Shown: one piece after another, positions 8,118 to 16,403 of the stretch
Position numbering within the stretch: position 1 is the first letter of the stretch
Layout of the letters: the number at the start of each line of letters is the position of its first letter
Assembly (NCBI GenBank): GCA_963844885.1
Contig: CAWJQA010000012.1
Location: 1,054,001 to 1,118,000 of the forward strand
Origin: DATMER01 sp963844885
GTDB taxonomy: Bacteria > Acidobacteriota > Thermoanaerobaculia > Multivoradales > UBA5704
DNA: 64,000 bases
Reading direction: 5' to 3'
Notes under the pieces: model-generated
What the model saw: the letters and a program-made list of their open reading frames with translations, nothing else
Database searches by the model: none
What the model was told of the DNA's origin: nothing
Translations under genes and position numbers: made by a program

Positions 8118-8552
8118 TCAGGCCTCCATCGACTCGTAACCGAAGCGGAACTGCTGAAACTTCAAGCGCCCCAGCTCGACGTAGAGCACATGATCCTCCC
8201 GTTCGAGCATCTCAAGCAAGGGTCCAAGCATCTCCTCGGGGACTCCGGACAGGTTCAGGTCGCTCAGTGGATCGGAGTCCAGAGAGAACATGGCGGCCTG
8301 ACGGAAGCGCACGATCCTATCGTCTTCATAGGCCAGACCTTCGAGCGCATCGAGGATGGGCTTGCTGATGTTGTCCGCATCTTGATCGCTCAAACGGCGG
8401 TGGAAGTAGTAAACCGACGCATAGAGTGGTCCAGGACCGCACGTGGGCTCCGGGCAGAAGAGCCGGAAGGCGCCACGGATGCCAGCTTTGTACCGCTCCG
8501 GCGTTTTGGCGCGCACCGAGCGGGGCCGCAGATTACACAGGAACACGTCCAT
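8118..8552 (-). CDS. RusA-like Holliday junction resolvase
   Basis: 144 residues. YYFHRRLSDQDADNISKPILDALEGLAYEDDRIV (about residues 48-81) carries the RusA signature: the DxDN metal-binding Asp pair, the conserved Lys of NISKPILDAL and the second YEDD cluster. RusA enzymes cleave four-way DNA junctions and are usually prophage genes; no phage gene lies nearby. It leads a two-gene unit with the PD-(D/E)XK protein. Confidence 0.75.
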   Translation of the reverse strand: MDVFLCNLRPRSVRAKTPERYKAGIRGAFRLFCPEPTCGPGPLYASVYYFHRRLSDQDADNISKPILDALEGLAYEDDRIVRFRQAAMFSLDSDPLSDLNLSGVPEEMLGPLLEMLEREDHVLYVELGRLKFQQFRFGYESMEA

Positions 8553-8611
8553 GGGAGCCGGAATATACCAGATTCAGCGACCGATCGCGCAAGTCCGCGG
8601 CTCCTGGCCCC

Positions 8612-8722
8612 GGGCCGCGCTTCGAGCGCTTCTTCATCGCCCGCGACGACGACCGGGCCATCAAGCTGGCGCTCCAGGGGGATACGGCCTGGATCGACCA
8701 GAAGAGCAGCGATCTGGTGTAA
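8612..8722 (+). pseudogene. fragment of a second copy of the 6529-7410 membrane-protein gene
   Basis: 95 bases (8612-8706) match 7158-7252 with three differences, all at third codon positions and all silent (TTT/TTC, GAT/GAC, CTC/CTG). It keeps an open frame (RFERFFIARDDDRAIKLAL) to a TAA at 8720-8722. The rest of the gene is missing. Confidence 0.75.
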
Positions 8723-8814
8723 CTCGAGGGGGGACTGGGGGGTGACTGGCTCTCCGGCGGGGTGGCGCCGGCGTTTCCAGGGAAAATCGGGCGCTCTCCG
8801 CTACAATCGCCCGC

Positions 8815-10146
8815 ATGATGGGACCGATCCACGTCGTCGGCGGCGGGCTTGCGGGCACGGAGTGCGCCTGGCAGCTCGCGGAGCGCGGGTGCCCGGTGGT
8901 GCTGCACGAGATGCGGCCGGTGCGGCCCACGGCGGCTCACAAGACGGGCGACCTCGCCGAGCTGGTTTGCAGCAACTCGCTGCGCAGCGACGATCCCTTT
9001 CACGCCGCCGGACTGCTCAAGCGGGAGATGGAGGCGTTCGGATCGCTTGTCATCGCGGCAGCCCGGGCCGCGGCGGTGCCGGCCGGGAGCGCTCTCGCCG
9101 TGGACCGCGACCGGTTTGCCGAGCGGATCAACTCGGCCATCCTGGCCCACCCCCGGATCGAGCTGCGGCGCGAGGAGGTGACCTCCCTTCCGGACGGCGA
9201 CGTGGTTCTCGCCACCGGACCCTTGACGTCGGAGGCGATGTCGGCTGTCCTCCAGGGGCTCCTCGGCGGCGAGTACCTTTATTTCTATGACGCCATCGCG
9301 CCGATCGTGGAGGGCGACAGCCTGGATCATTCCAAGATGTTCTGGCAGTCGCGCTACGGCAAGGGCGACGGCGCGGACTATCTCAATGCGCCTCTCGACA
9401 AGGAGCAGTACCTCGCCTTCCATCAGGCGGTGGCGGAGGCCGAGGTGGTCGTGCCGCACGAGTTCGAAAAGGCGATCTTCTTTGAAGGGTGCCTGCCGAT
9501 CGAGGAGCTGGCCCGCCGCGGCGTGGATACCCTTCGCTACGGACCCATGAAGCCGGTCGGACTCCACACCCCCGACGGCCGCCGGCCCTATGCCGTGGTT
9601 CAGCTCCGCCAGGAGAACCTGGCGAAGAGCCAGCTCAACCTGGTCGGCTTCCAGTCGCGCATGAAGTGGGGCGAGCAGGAGCGGGTTCTACGGATGATTC
9701 CGGGGCTGGAAAGCGCGCGCTTCGTGCGCTTCGGCCAGATCCACCGCAATACGTTCGTCAATTCTCCGATCCATCTCGACCGGCTCTACCACGTCAAGAC
9801 CGAGCCGCGGGTGCGCCTCGCCGGCCAGATCACGGGCGTCGAGGGATACCTGGAGTCGGCGGCGACCGGTCTCGCCATCGGTCTCTATCTCTCCCTCGAA
9901 CGGGAGGGACGGACGCCCGAGCCCTTCCCTCCCACCACGGCGCTTGGCGCGCTCGCCCGGCACCTCACGGAGTCGGACCCGAAGCACTTCCAGCCGGCCA
10001 ACGTCAACTACGGCCTGTTCACTGAGCTGGATGCCCGGTTCCGGAAGGCCGACCGCCGTGCCGCCTATGTCCAGCGCGCCGCCGCCGAGATGGCCGCATG
10101 GACGGAGCGGAACGGAGTCCCCACCATGGCCGAGGTGGCCGGGTGA
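8815..10146 (+). CDS. trmFO: methylenetetrahydrofolate-tRNA-(uracil-54-C5)-methyltransferase
   Basis: 443 residues, the usual length. An FAD-binding GGGLAGTECAWQLAERG opens the protein, followed by the TrmFO blocks HKTGDLAELVCSNSLRSD, KMFWQSRYGKGDGADYLN and YGPMKPVGLHTP. It makes ribothymidine at position 54 of tRNA using methylene-THF and FADH2, replacing SAM-dependent TrmA. TACAAT at 8802-8807 may be the -10 box. It overlaps xerC by 4 bases. Confidence 0.95.
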   Translation: MMGPIHVVGGGLAGTECAWQLAERGCPVVLHEMRPVRPTAAHKTGDLAELVCSNSLRSDDPFHAAGLLKREMEAFGSLVIAAARAAAVPAGSALAVDRDRFAERINSAILAHPRIELRREEVTSLPDGDVVLATGPLTSEAMSAVLQGLLGGEYLYFYDAIAPIVEGDSLDHSKMFWQSRYGKGDGADYLNAPLDKEQYLAFHQAVAEAEVVVPHEFEKAIFFEGCLPIEELARRGVDTLRYGPMKPVGLHTPDGRRPYAVVQLRQENLAKSQLNLVGFQSRMKWGEQERVLRMIPGLESARFVRFGQIHRNTFVNSPIHLDRLYHVKTEPRVRLAGQITGVEGYLESAATGLAIGLYLSLEREGRTPEPFPPTTALGALARHLTESDPKHFQPANVNYGLFTELDARFRKADRRAAYVQRAAAEMAAWTERNGVPTMAEVAG

Positions 10147-11156
10147 GGGCTCTCATCCATCGCTACCTGGAGCACCTCCAGGACGAGCGCAACGTCTCTC
10201 CCCATACCGTTCGGGCCTACGAGGGCGACCTCCTGCGCTTCCTGCGCTTCCTGTCGCGCGACTTCCTGGGCGTCGAGCCGGAGACGATCCGGCCCGCGGA
10301 CGTGGACCCGCTCGCCGTGCGCTCCTTCCTCGCGGCCATGACCCGGGAGAAGCTCGGCAAGCGGAGCCAGGGCCGCGCTCTCGCCGCCGTGCGCAGCCTC
10401 TTCCGCTACGCCTGCCGCGAGGGGATCCTGAGCGCCAATCCGGCCCAGGCGGTGCGGACGCCGAAGGTGCCGAAGACTCTGCCGCGCCACCTCAGGCCGG
10501 GCGAGGTCGAGAACCTCCTGGAGGCTCCGGCCGCGGCCACGGCCGCCGATATCGGCGATGATCCGGCGCTCGCCCTGCGCGACCGGGCCATCCTCGAGGT
10601 GCTCTATGCCGCGGGCTTGCGGGTCAGCGAGCTGGTCGGCCTCGACTGGCGCGACATCGACCTCTCCGCCCGCGTGCTCCGGGTGATGGGCAAGGGGCGC
10701 AAGGAGCGCATGGTCCCCTTCGGCCGGCCCGCCCAGGAGGCCTTGAAGCAGTGGTTGGAGGTCTGGGAAGGGGTCCGCGCCCGCGGCGCCCGTGGCGAAT
10801 ACCGGGGAGACGGGGAAGGCAGGGAAGACGGGGACGATCCGGTCCTCCTCAACTACCGCGGCGGCCGGCTCGGCGACCGGTCTGTGCGCAACATCCTCGA
10901 CCGCTGGGTGGACAGCGCCGCCGTGGCACGCGGCGTCCACCCTCACACCCTGCGCCACACATTCGCGACCCACCTCTTGGAGAACGGCGCCGACCTGCGC
11001 ACCATCCAGGAGCTGCTCGGCCACAGCTCGCTGTCGACCACCCAGAAGTACACCCACCTGGAGGTCGAGCGCCTGCTCGACGTCTACCGCGGCGCCCACC
11101 CCCGCGCGCGGCGCGCGCGGGGATCGTCAGCGGATAAACTGTCAGGAGACCGATGA
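10143..11156 (+). CDS. xerC: tyrosine recombinase XerC/XerD
   Basis: 337 residues from a GTG that overlaps the trmFO stop (GTGA). The N-terminal SAM-like domain (YLEHLQDERNVSPHTVRAY) is followed by the catalytic domain: Arg in AAGLRVSELVGL, HTLRHTFATHLLENGADLR with the His and Arg, LGHSSLSTTQKYTH with the second His and the Tyr nucleophile. It resolves chromosome dimers at dif with a partner Xer. An extra Gly/Asp/Glu-rich insert (ARGEYRGDGEGREDGDD) sits in the catalytic domain before the last active-site block and is encoded by short GGGAAGACGG-like repeats. Coupling to trmFO and hslUV is a common context. Confidence 0.9.
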   Translation: MRALIHRYLEHLQDERNVSPHTVRAYEGDLLRFLRFLSRDFLGVEPETIRPADVDPLAVRSFLAAMTREKLGKRSQGRALAAVRSLFRYACREGILSANPAQAVRTPKVPKTLPRHLRPGEVENLLEAPAAATAADIGDDPALALRDRAILEVLYAAGLRVSELVGLDWRDIDLSARVLRVMGKGRKERMVPFGRPAQEALKQWLEVWEGVRARGARGEYRGDGEGREDGDDPVLLNYRGGRLGDRSVRNILDRWVDSAAVARGVHPHTLRHTFATHLLENGADLRTIQELLGHSSLSTTQKYTHLEVERLLDVYRGAHPRARRARGSSADKLSGDR

Positions 11157-11674
11157 AGGCGCAACGGTTCCCGTGTACGGCCGGAGGCGCGATCCTCCGG
11201 GGGCGGCTCCGGCTGCGCCTCCTGCTCGTCGGCCTGACCCTCCTGATGGCCGCGGTCGGAGTGGCCACGATCGCCGCCGGCCGGGTCTTCCCCGGGATCT
11301 TCGCGCTGTTCGTGGCGCTGGTCCCCTGGACGGCCTGGCGGATGAGCGGCGACCTCGACCCCCTGTGGCTGGATCTGACAACAGGACCGAAGGGGAGGAC
11401 CCTGACAGTCCAGATGCGGCGGCGCAGCGAGCGCATCCCCGTGGCCGGCGCCGAGGCCCGGCGGCTGACCTCGGAGGAGATCGTGTCGCTGGAGCGGCTG
11501 GCCACGAGCGGCGGCCTGGTGGCCGGCACCGGCGGATTCGAGTCGCGCCTGCTGGGAGAGCTCGACCTGTATGCCACCAACTTCGAGAACGCCATCCTTT
11601 TGGAGGCGGGAGATCTCCGACAGGTGGTCACTCCGGACGATCCCGAGGCTTTTCTGGTCGCGCTGCGGACGTAA
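11153..11674 (+). CDS. membrane protein with bacterial PH-like domain
   Basis: 173 residues; the ATG overlaps the xerC stop (ATGA). Two adjacent hydrophobic segments (about residues 20-60) anchor it, and the C-terminal part ends VTPDDPEAFLVALRT, the last strand and helix typical of bacterial PH-like domains. Function unknown. Confidence 0.55.
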   Translation: MKAQRFPCTAGGAILRGRLRLRLLLVGLTLLMAAVGVATIAAGRVFPGIFALFVALVPWTAWRMSGDLDPLWLDLTTGPKGRTLTVQMRRRSERIPVAGAEARRLTSEEIVSLERLATSGGLVAGTGGFESRLLGELDLYATNFENAILLEAGDLRQVVTPDDPEAFLVALRT

Positions 11675-11725
11675 ACGAGAGGAAACGGCGAGCTGGAGAC
11701 CGGGTTGCTATAGAATGCCCGACCC

Positions 11726-12271
11726 ATGAAGGCTACGTTCAATTCGACGACCGTCCTCCTGGTCCGCCGCGACGGCAAGGTCTGCATGGCCTCCGACGGC
11801 CAGGTCACGATGAACCAGAGCACCGTCATGAAGAGCGGCGCCCACAAGGTGCGGCGTGCCGGCAAGGACAAAGTGCTGGTAGGGTTCGCGGGCGGCGGCG
11901 CCGACGCCCTGGCCCTGTTCACCCGTCTGGAAGCCAAGCTCGAAGAGTTCGGCGGCAACCTGGAGCGGGCGGTGGTCGAGCTGGCGAAGGACTGGCGCAC
12001 CGAGCGTACCCTGCGCCAGCTCCAGGCGGTCATCATCGTCACCGACAAGGAGAAGAGCTTCCTCGTCTCCGGCACCGGCGAGCTGATGCAGCCGGACGAC
12101 GAGGACGGCATCCTGGCCATCGGCTCGGGATCGAACTTCGCCCTGGCGGCGGCGCGCGCCCTGATGCGCCACACTCCCATGACGGCGGAACAGATCGTCC
12201 GCGAGGCGATGAAGATCGCCGCCGAGATCTGCATCTTCACGAACGACCGCTTGACGGTCGAGGAACTGTGA
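11726..12271 (+). CDS. hslV: ATP-dependent protease subunit HslV
   Basis: 181 residues. After a seven-residue leader (MKATFNS) comes TTVLLVRRDGKV with the N-terminal catalytic Thr exposed by processing; ASDGQVT, KVRR and VLVGFAGGGADALALFTRLEAKLEE are classic HslV blocks. It forms the threonine-protease core that works with HslU five bases downstream. A -10-like TATAGAAT is at 11709-11716. Confidence 0.95.
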   Translation: MKATFNSTTVLLVRRDGKVCMASDGQVTMNQSTVMKSGAHKVRRAGKDKVLVGFAGGGADALALFTRLEAKLEEFGGNLERAVVELAKDWRTERTLRQLQAVIIVTDKEKSFLVSGTGELMQPDDEDGILAIGSGSNFALAAARALMRHTPMTAEQIVREAMKIAAEICIFTNDRLTVEEL

Positions 12272-12275
12272 TTCG

Positions 12276-13683
12276 ATGAAGAAGAAGCTTCCCCAAGCCA
12301 CCCCCGAGGTGCCTGCCGGTCCGGTCGTCCTGGAAAACATGACGCCGCGGCAGATCGTCTCCGAGCTCGACAAGTACGTCGTCGGCCAGAAGCAGGCCAA
12401 GCGAGCCGTGGCCATCGCGCTGCGCAACCGCTGGCGGCGCCAGCAGCTCCCACCGGAGCTCGCCGAGGACATCGCGCCCAAGAACATCCTCATGATCGGC
12501 CCGACCGGCGTCGGCAAGACCGAGATCGCCCGCCGCCTGGCGCGCCTCGCCAAGGCCCCGTTCCTCAAGGTCGAGGCGAGCAAGTTCACCGAGGTCGGCT
12601 ACGTCGGCCGCGACGTCGAGTCGATGGTGCGCGACCTGGTCGAGATCGCGGTGACCATGGTCAAGGAGGAGAAGCGCGGAGGCCGTGCGCGAAGCCGCCG
12701 CGCTGCGCGCCGAGGATCGGCTGCTCCAGCTTCTCGTGCCGGCCCGGCCGGTCGAGCAGCTACCTGCGCAGCACCCAGGACAACGAAGAGGACGACGACG
12801 ACCTCACCGCCACCCGTGAGAAGTTCCGCGAGAAGCTGCGCGCCGGCCAGCTCGACGACCGGCGTGTCGAGATCGAGGTCGAAGAGTCGTCCTACCCCAG
12901 CATGGAGATGTTCACCCCGCAGGGGGTCGAGGAGGTCGGCCTCAACATCAAGGACATGCTGCCCGGCCTCTTCGGCCGCAAGAAGCAAGCAGCAGGTGTC
13001 CGTCGCCGAGGCCCGGGAGCTGCTGGTGCAGCAGGAGGCCGAGAAGCTGATCGACCGCGCCCTGGTCGCCCGCGAAGCCCGCGAGCGCGTCGAGCAGGGC
13101 GGCATCGATCTTCCTCGACGAGATCGACAAGATCGCCGGCCGCGAAGGCTCGCGCGGACCCGACGTTTCGCGCGAAGGCGTGCAGCGCGATCTCCTGCCG
13201 ATCGTCGAAGGCACCAACGTGTCGACCAAGTACGGGATGGTCAAGACCGACCACATCCTGTTCATCGCGGCCGGCGCGTTCCACGTCAGCAAGCCCTCGG
13301 ACCTGATCCCGGAGCTGCAGGGCCGCTTCCCCATCCGGGTCGAGCTGGACTCGCTCACCGAGCAGGACTTCGTGCGCATCCTGACCGAGCCCGAGACCGC
13401 GCTCACCAAGCAGTACTCGGCCCTGCTGTCCACCGAAGGGGTGAAGCTGGCGTTCACGCCCGACGCCGTCGCCGAGATCGCGCGCCTGGCGGTGGAGGTC
13501 AACGCCACCACCGAGAACATCGGGGCGCGCCGCCTCTCCACGCTCATGGAGCGCCTCCTCGACGAGGTGTCGTACGAGGCGCCCGAAATGGACGGTGCCG
13601 CCGTCACGGTGGACGGAGAGTACGTCCGCCGGACGCTGGCCGACATCGTCAAGAACCAGGATCTCTCACGCTATGTCCTCTAA
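12276..13683 (+). CDS. hslU: HslU ATPase, broken by four apparent single-base insertions
   Basis: The span codes for about 469 residues, the normal HslU size, but in pieces. Frame 1 gives MTPRQIVSELDKYVVGQ and Walker A GPTGVGKTEIA; an extra G near 12680 (KREAVREAAAL), an extra C near 12751 (RSSSYLRSTQD), an extra C near 12989 (GRKKKQQVSVAEA) and an extra G near 13109 (GGIIFLDEIDKI, Walker B) each restore the family sequence when removed. The end (LVEINATTENIGARRL-type, then LADIVKNQDLSRYVL) is intact. It unfolds substrates for HslV. Consensus error is more likely than true loss. Confidence 0.9.
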
Positions 13684-14761
13684 AACCGGCAGGCGTTTCA
13701 CTCACGGTGCGGTCTGCCTGCTTGCGCTCGCCGCGGCCCTCGGCGGCTGCGGCAAGCAGGGCAACCCCGTGCCGCCGTTCCGCGCCGTCCCCGCCAAGAC
13801 CGCGGATCTCAAGGTCCGCCAGCAGGACGGGCGGATCCTCCTCGACTTCAACTTCCCGCAGACCACCGCGGCCGGCACCGCCCTCGGCGGTATCTCCGCC
13901 GTCGAGGTCTGGGAGGCGCTGCAGCCGGCTCCCCGGGAAGGCAAGCCCGCGCCGCTCGACGCCCGGGTCTTCCAGGCCGCCGCGGTCCTCAAGCTCACCG
14001 TCGGGCAGAAGGATCTCGCCACGGCGACGTTCGGCAGCCGCATCCTGATCCCCATCCCCCTGCCCGAGGCACCCGCGGCGACCCCGGCGGCACCGGCGAC
14101 CGCGGCAAGGTACTACGCCGTGCGTACCGTCGGCCCCACCGGCGAGAAGTCGGACTTCTCGAACCAGGTGGCCCTCGTGCCGGGAACGCCGCCCGCCGCG
14201 CCCGAGCGCCTGTCGGTGACCGGCCGGCCCGACGGCGTGCTCGTGGAGTGGTCCGGGACCGACGGGGCCACCGGCTACAACATCTACCGCCGCGGCGCCG
14301 ACGAGCGCTCCCTGGGCCAGCCGATCCATGCCGCCGCCGCCGAGGAGCGGAGCTGGGTCGACTCCGGCGCCCGCATGGGCCAGAGCTACATCTACGGCGT
14401 CACCGCCATGGCCGGGCAGGATCCCCTCGTCGAGAGCGGCGTCGCCTCGGAGCAGGAGATCCGCTTCCAGGACCGCTTCCCGCCGCCGCCGCCGCTCGAG
14501 CTGGTGGCGCTCGCCGAAGGCGGCCGGGTGCGCCTGATCTGGCGCACCAGCGAAGCCGAGGATCTGGCCGGGTATCTCGTCTACCGCCGCGGCGCCGAAG
14601 GCGACTTCGAGCGCCTCACCGACCAGGCGCTCCAGGAGACGGAGTACATCGACGCCACCGCCTCCCCGGGCCAGACCTACAGCTACCGGGTGACCGCCGT
14701 GGACCAGATCGGCAACGAGAGCGGTCCGGGCGCGGAGGTCCGCGCCGCCGTCCCGCAATGA
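13673..14761 (+). CDS. lipoprotein with fibronectin type III domains
   Basis: 362 residues; the ATG at 13673 overlaps the end of hslU. A signal peptide ends in the lipobox LGGC, followed by GKQGNPVPP. The rest contains three beta-sandwich repeats with fibronectin III features (VLVEWSGTDGATGYNIYRRG; VRLIWRTSEAEDLAGYLVYRRG; YSYRVTAVDQIGNES). Probably a periplasmic or surface adhesion/structural lipoprotein. It overlaps dapF by 4 bases. Confidence 0.8.
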   Translation: MSSKTGRRFTHGAVCLLALAAALGGCGKQGNPVPPFRAVPAKTADLKVRQQDGRILLDFNFPQTTAAGTALGGISAVEVWEALQPAPREGKPAPLDARVFQAAAVLKLTVGQKDLATATFGSRILIPIPLPEAPAATPAAPATAARYYAVRTVGPTGEKSDFSNQVALVPGTPPAAPERLSVTGRPDGVLVEWSGTDGATGYNIYRRGADERSLGQPIHAAAAEERSWVDSGARMGQSYIYGVTAMAGQDPLVESGVASEQEIRFQDRFPPPPPLELVALAEGGRVRLIWRTSEAEDLAGYLVYRRGAEGDFERLTDQALQETEYIDATASPGQTYSYRVTAVDQIGNESGPGAEVRAAVPQ

Positions 14762-15606
14762 CGGAGTTTTACAAGGTCTCGGGCAGCGGCAACGACTTTC
14801 TTGCCCTGCCCGAGCCCGCCGAGCCTCCGTCCCCGGAATTGATCCGCGCCTGGTGCCGGCGCGGAGTCTCCCTGGGCGCGGACGGCGTCGTCCTCCTGCG
14901 GAGGCGGAGCCCCGTTGCCGTGGGGATGGACTACTACAACGCCGATGGCCGTCTCGCGGACCTGTGCCTGAACGGCACTCGCTGCGCCGCCCAACTGGCG
15001 TTCCATCTGGGCTGGGCCGAGAACCGCGTCACCGTCGAGACCGGCGCCGGCGTCATAGCTGCCCGGCGCCTCGACGCGGCCCGGGTCTCGCTGGAGCTTC
15101 CCGCTCCCGGATCCCCCTCGGAGCTGGCGGTAGAGGTAGACGGCATCCTTCATGCGGGCTTCCGGTTGCTGGTCGGTGTACCTCATTTTGTCCTGCTCTG
15201 GCCGGGGAGCCTGGAGCGGGCGCCGGTCGAGAGCCTGGGCCGGGAGATCCGCCGCCATCCAGCCTTTGGCGAGGCCGGCACGAACGTCAACTTCGTCCGC
15301 TGGCCGCAACGGCACCGGATGGAGATCCGGACCTTCGAGCGGGGGGTGGAGGCCGAGACGCTCTCCTGTGGGAGCGGCGTTCTGGCGAGCGCGGCGGTTG
15401 GGGTATACCTGGGGAGGATCGAGCTGCCGGTCCGGGTCTCGGTCCAGGGGGGGTTTGAGCTGGAGGTCGCCGCCCTGGATACTCTGGAAGACCGCTGGCT
15501 GCTGACCGGAGACGCCCGGGTCGTCGCTCATGGCACTCTCTTCGCAGGAGCGGAGGTCAACCCGCCGGCCCCTGCCTGGAGCCCGGCTTCGTCAGTCGTG
15601 CGATGA
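14758..15606 (+). CDS. dapF: diaminopimelate epimerase
   Basis: 282 residues, ATG overlapping the preceding stop. FYKVSGSGNDF opens the first half-domain, NADGRLADLCLNGTRC holds the first catalytic Cys and FERGVEAETLSCGSG the second. It interconverts LL- and meso-diaminopimelate for lysine and peptidoglycan. The first Cys is followed by Leu instead of the near-invariant Gly (CLNG for CGNG), which may affect the active-site loop. It overlaps the glycosyltransferase gene by 4 bases. Confidence 0.85.
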   Translation: MTEFYKVSGSGNDFLALPEPAEPPSPELIRAWCRRGVSLGADGVVLLRRRSPVAVGMDYYNADGRLADLCLNGTRCAAQLAFHLGWAENRVTVETGAGVIAARRLDAARVSLELPAPGSPSELAVEVDGILHAGFRLLVGVPHFVLLWPGSLERAPVESLGREIRRHPAFGEAGTNVNFVRWPQRHRMEIRTFERGVEAETLSCGSGVLASAAVGVYLGRIELPVRVSVQGGFELEVAALDTLEDRWLLTGDARVVAHGTLFAGAEVNPPAPAWSPASSVVR

Positions 15607-16391
15607 TCGCTCTTGGAGGAGGTGTGGCCGTGGAGGAGAAGAGCAGCAAGACCAGACAACCGCAGTGCCCGCAATACGCGCGAGTCGCCGCCATCGTGCC
15701 GGCCTACAACGAGGAGGAGACCATCCGCGAGGTTCTGCAAGTCCTCGCCGCCACTCCCCTCTTCTCCGAGATCCTCGTCGTCTCCGACGGCTCGACGGAT
15801 CAGACGGTCGAGATCGCCCGCTCCATGGGAATGCGCACGATCCACCTGCGGCGCAACCGCGGCAAGGGGATGGCCATGGCCGTCGGCGTGGCCCATACCG
15901 ACGCCGAGATCCTGACCTTCGTGGACGGCGACATCCTCAACCTCACCGCCGGGCAGCTCACCGAGTTGATCGAGCCCGTCCTCGAAGGCCGTTCCGGCAT
16001 GAACGTGGGCGTCCGCGACCGCGGTCCGAGGCTCAACAGTTGGCAGCGCCGGCACGGTCCCCTGCTTTCGGGCATCCGCTGCCTGCGGCGGGAGGTCTTC
16101 GAGGCCGTGCCCGAAAGCCACCTGGAAGGCTTCGCCATCGAGACCGGCCTCAACTGGGCGTGCGAGGAGCTGGGGATGAGCATCACCACGACCCTGCTCC
16201 ACAACCTCAAGCACCTGGTCAAAGAGAAGAAACGCGGCCTCGTCCGCGGCTTCCGCGCCCGCATACGGATGTTCGCCGCCGTCTTCGGCGCCTGGCTGGT
16301 GCTGCGCGTGAAGCGCCCGGCCCTGCACCACTTCGCACCCCAGATCCTGAAACCCGAGCTCGAATACATCAACTTCAGCGTCTCCCCTTGA
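15603..16391 (+). CDS. family 2 glycosyltransferase
   Basis: 262 residues, ATG overlapping the dapF stop; an internal GTG (residue 9) is a possible alternative. GT-A fold motifs are clear: VAAIVPAYNEEETIREVL, VVSDGSTDQTVEIA, NRGKGMAMAVGVAHTDAE and FVDGDI (the DxD). Like dolichyl-phosphate/undecaprenyl sugar synthases of the DPM1 group, but without C-terminal membrane spans. Acts in the cytoplasm on a nucleotide sugar; acceptor unknown. Confidence 0.8.
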   Translation: MIALGGGVAVEEKSSKTRQPQCPQYARVAAIVPAYNEEETIREVLQVLAATPLFSEILVVSDGSTDQTVEIARSMGMRTIHLRRNRGKGMAMAVGVAHTDAEILTFVDGDILNLTAGQLTELIEPVLEGRSGMNVGVRDRGPRLNSWQRRHGPLLSGIRCLRREVFEAVPESHLEGFAIETGLNWACEELGMSITTTLLHNLKHLVKEKKRGLVRGFRARIRMFAAVFGAWLVLRVKRPALHHFAPQILKPELEYINFSVSP

Positions 16392-16403
16392 TCCTCTGCT
16401 GAT

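Noticed and set aside
10143..11156. Integron integrase for the attC-like sites
   Set aside because: The recombinase is a standard XerC in a trmFO-hslUV operon, 5.4 kb from the cassettes, and I see no IntI-specific insert; its extra segment is a simple-sequence expansion.
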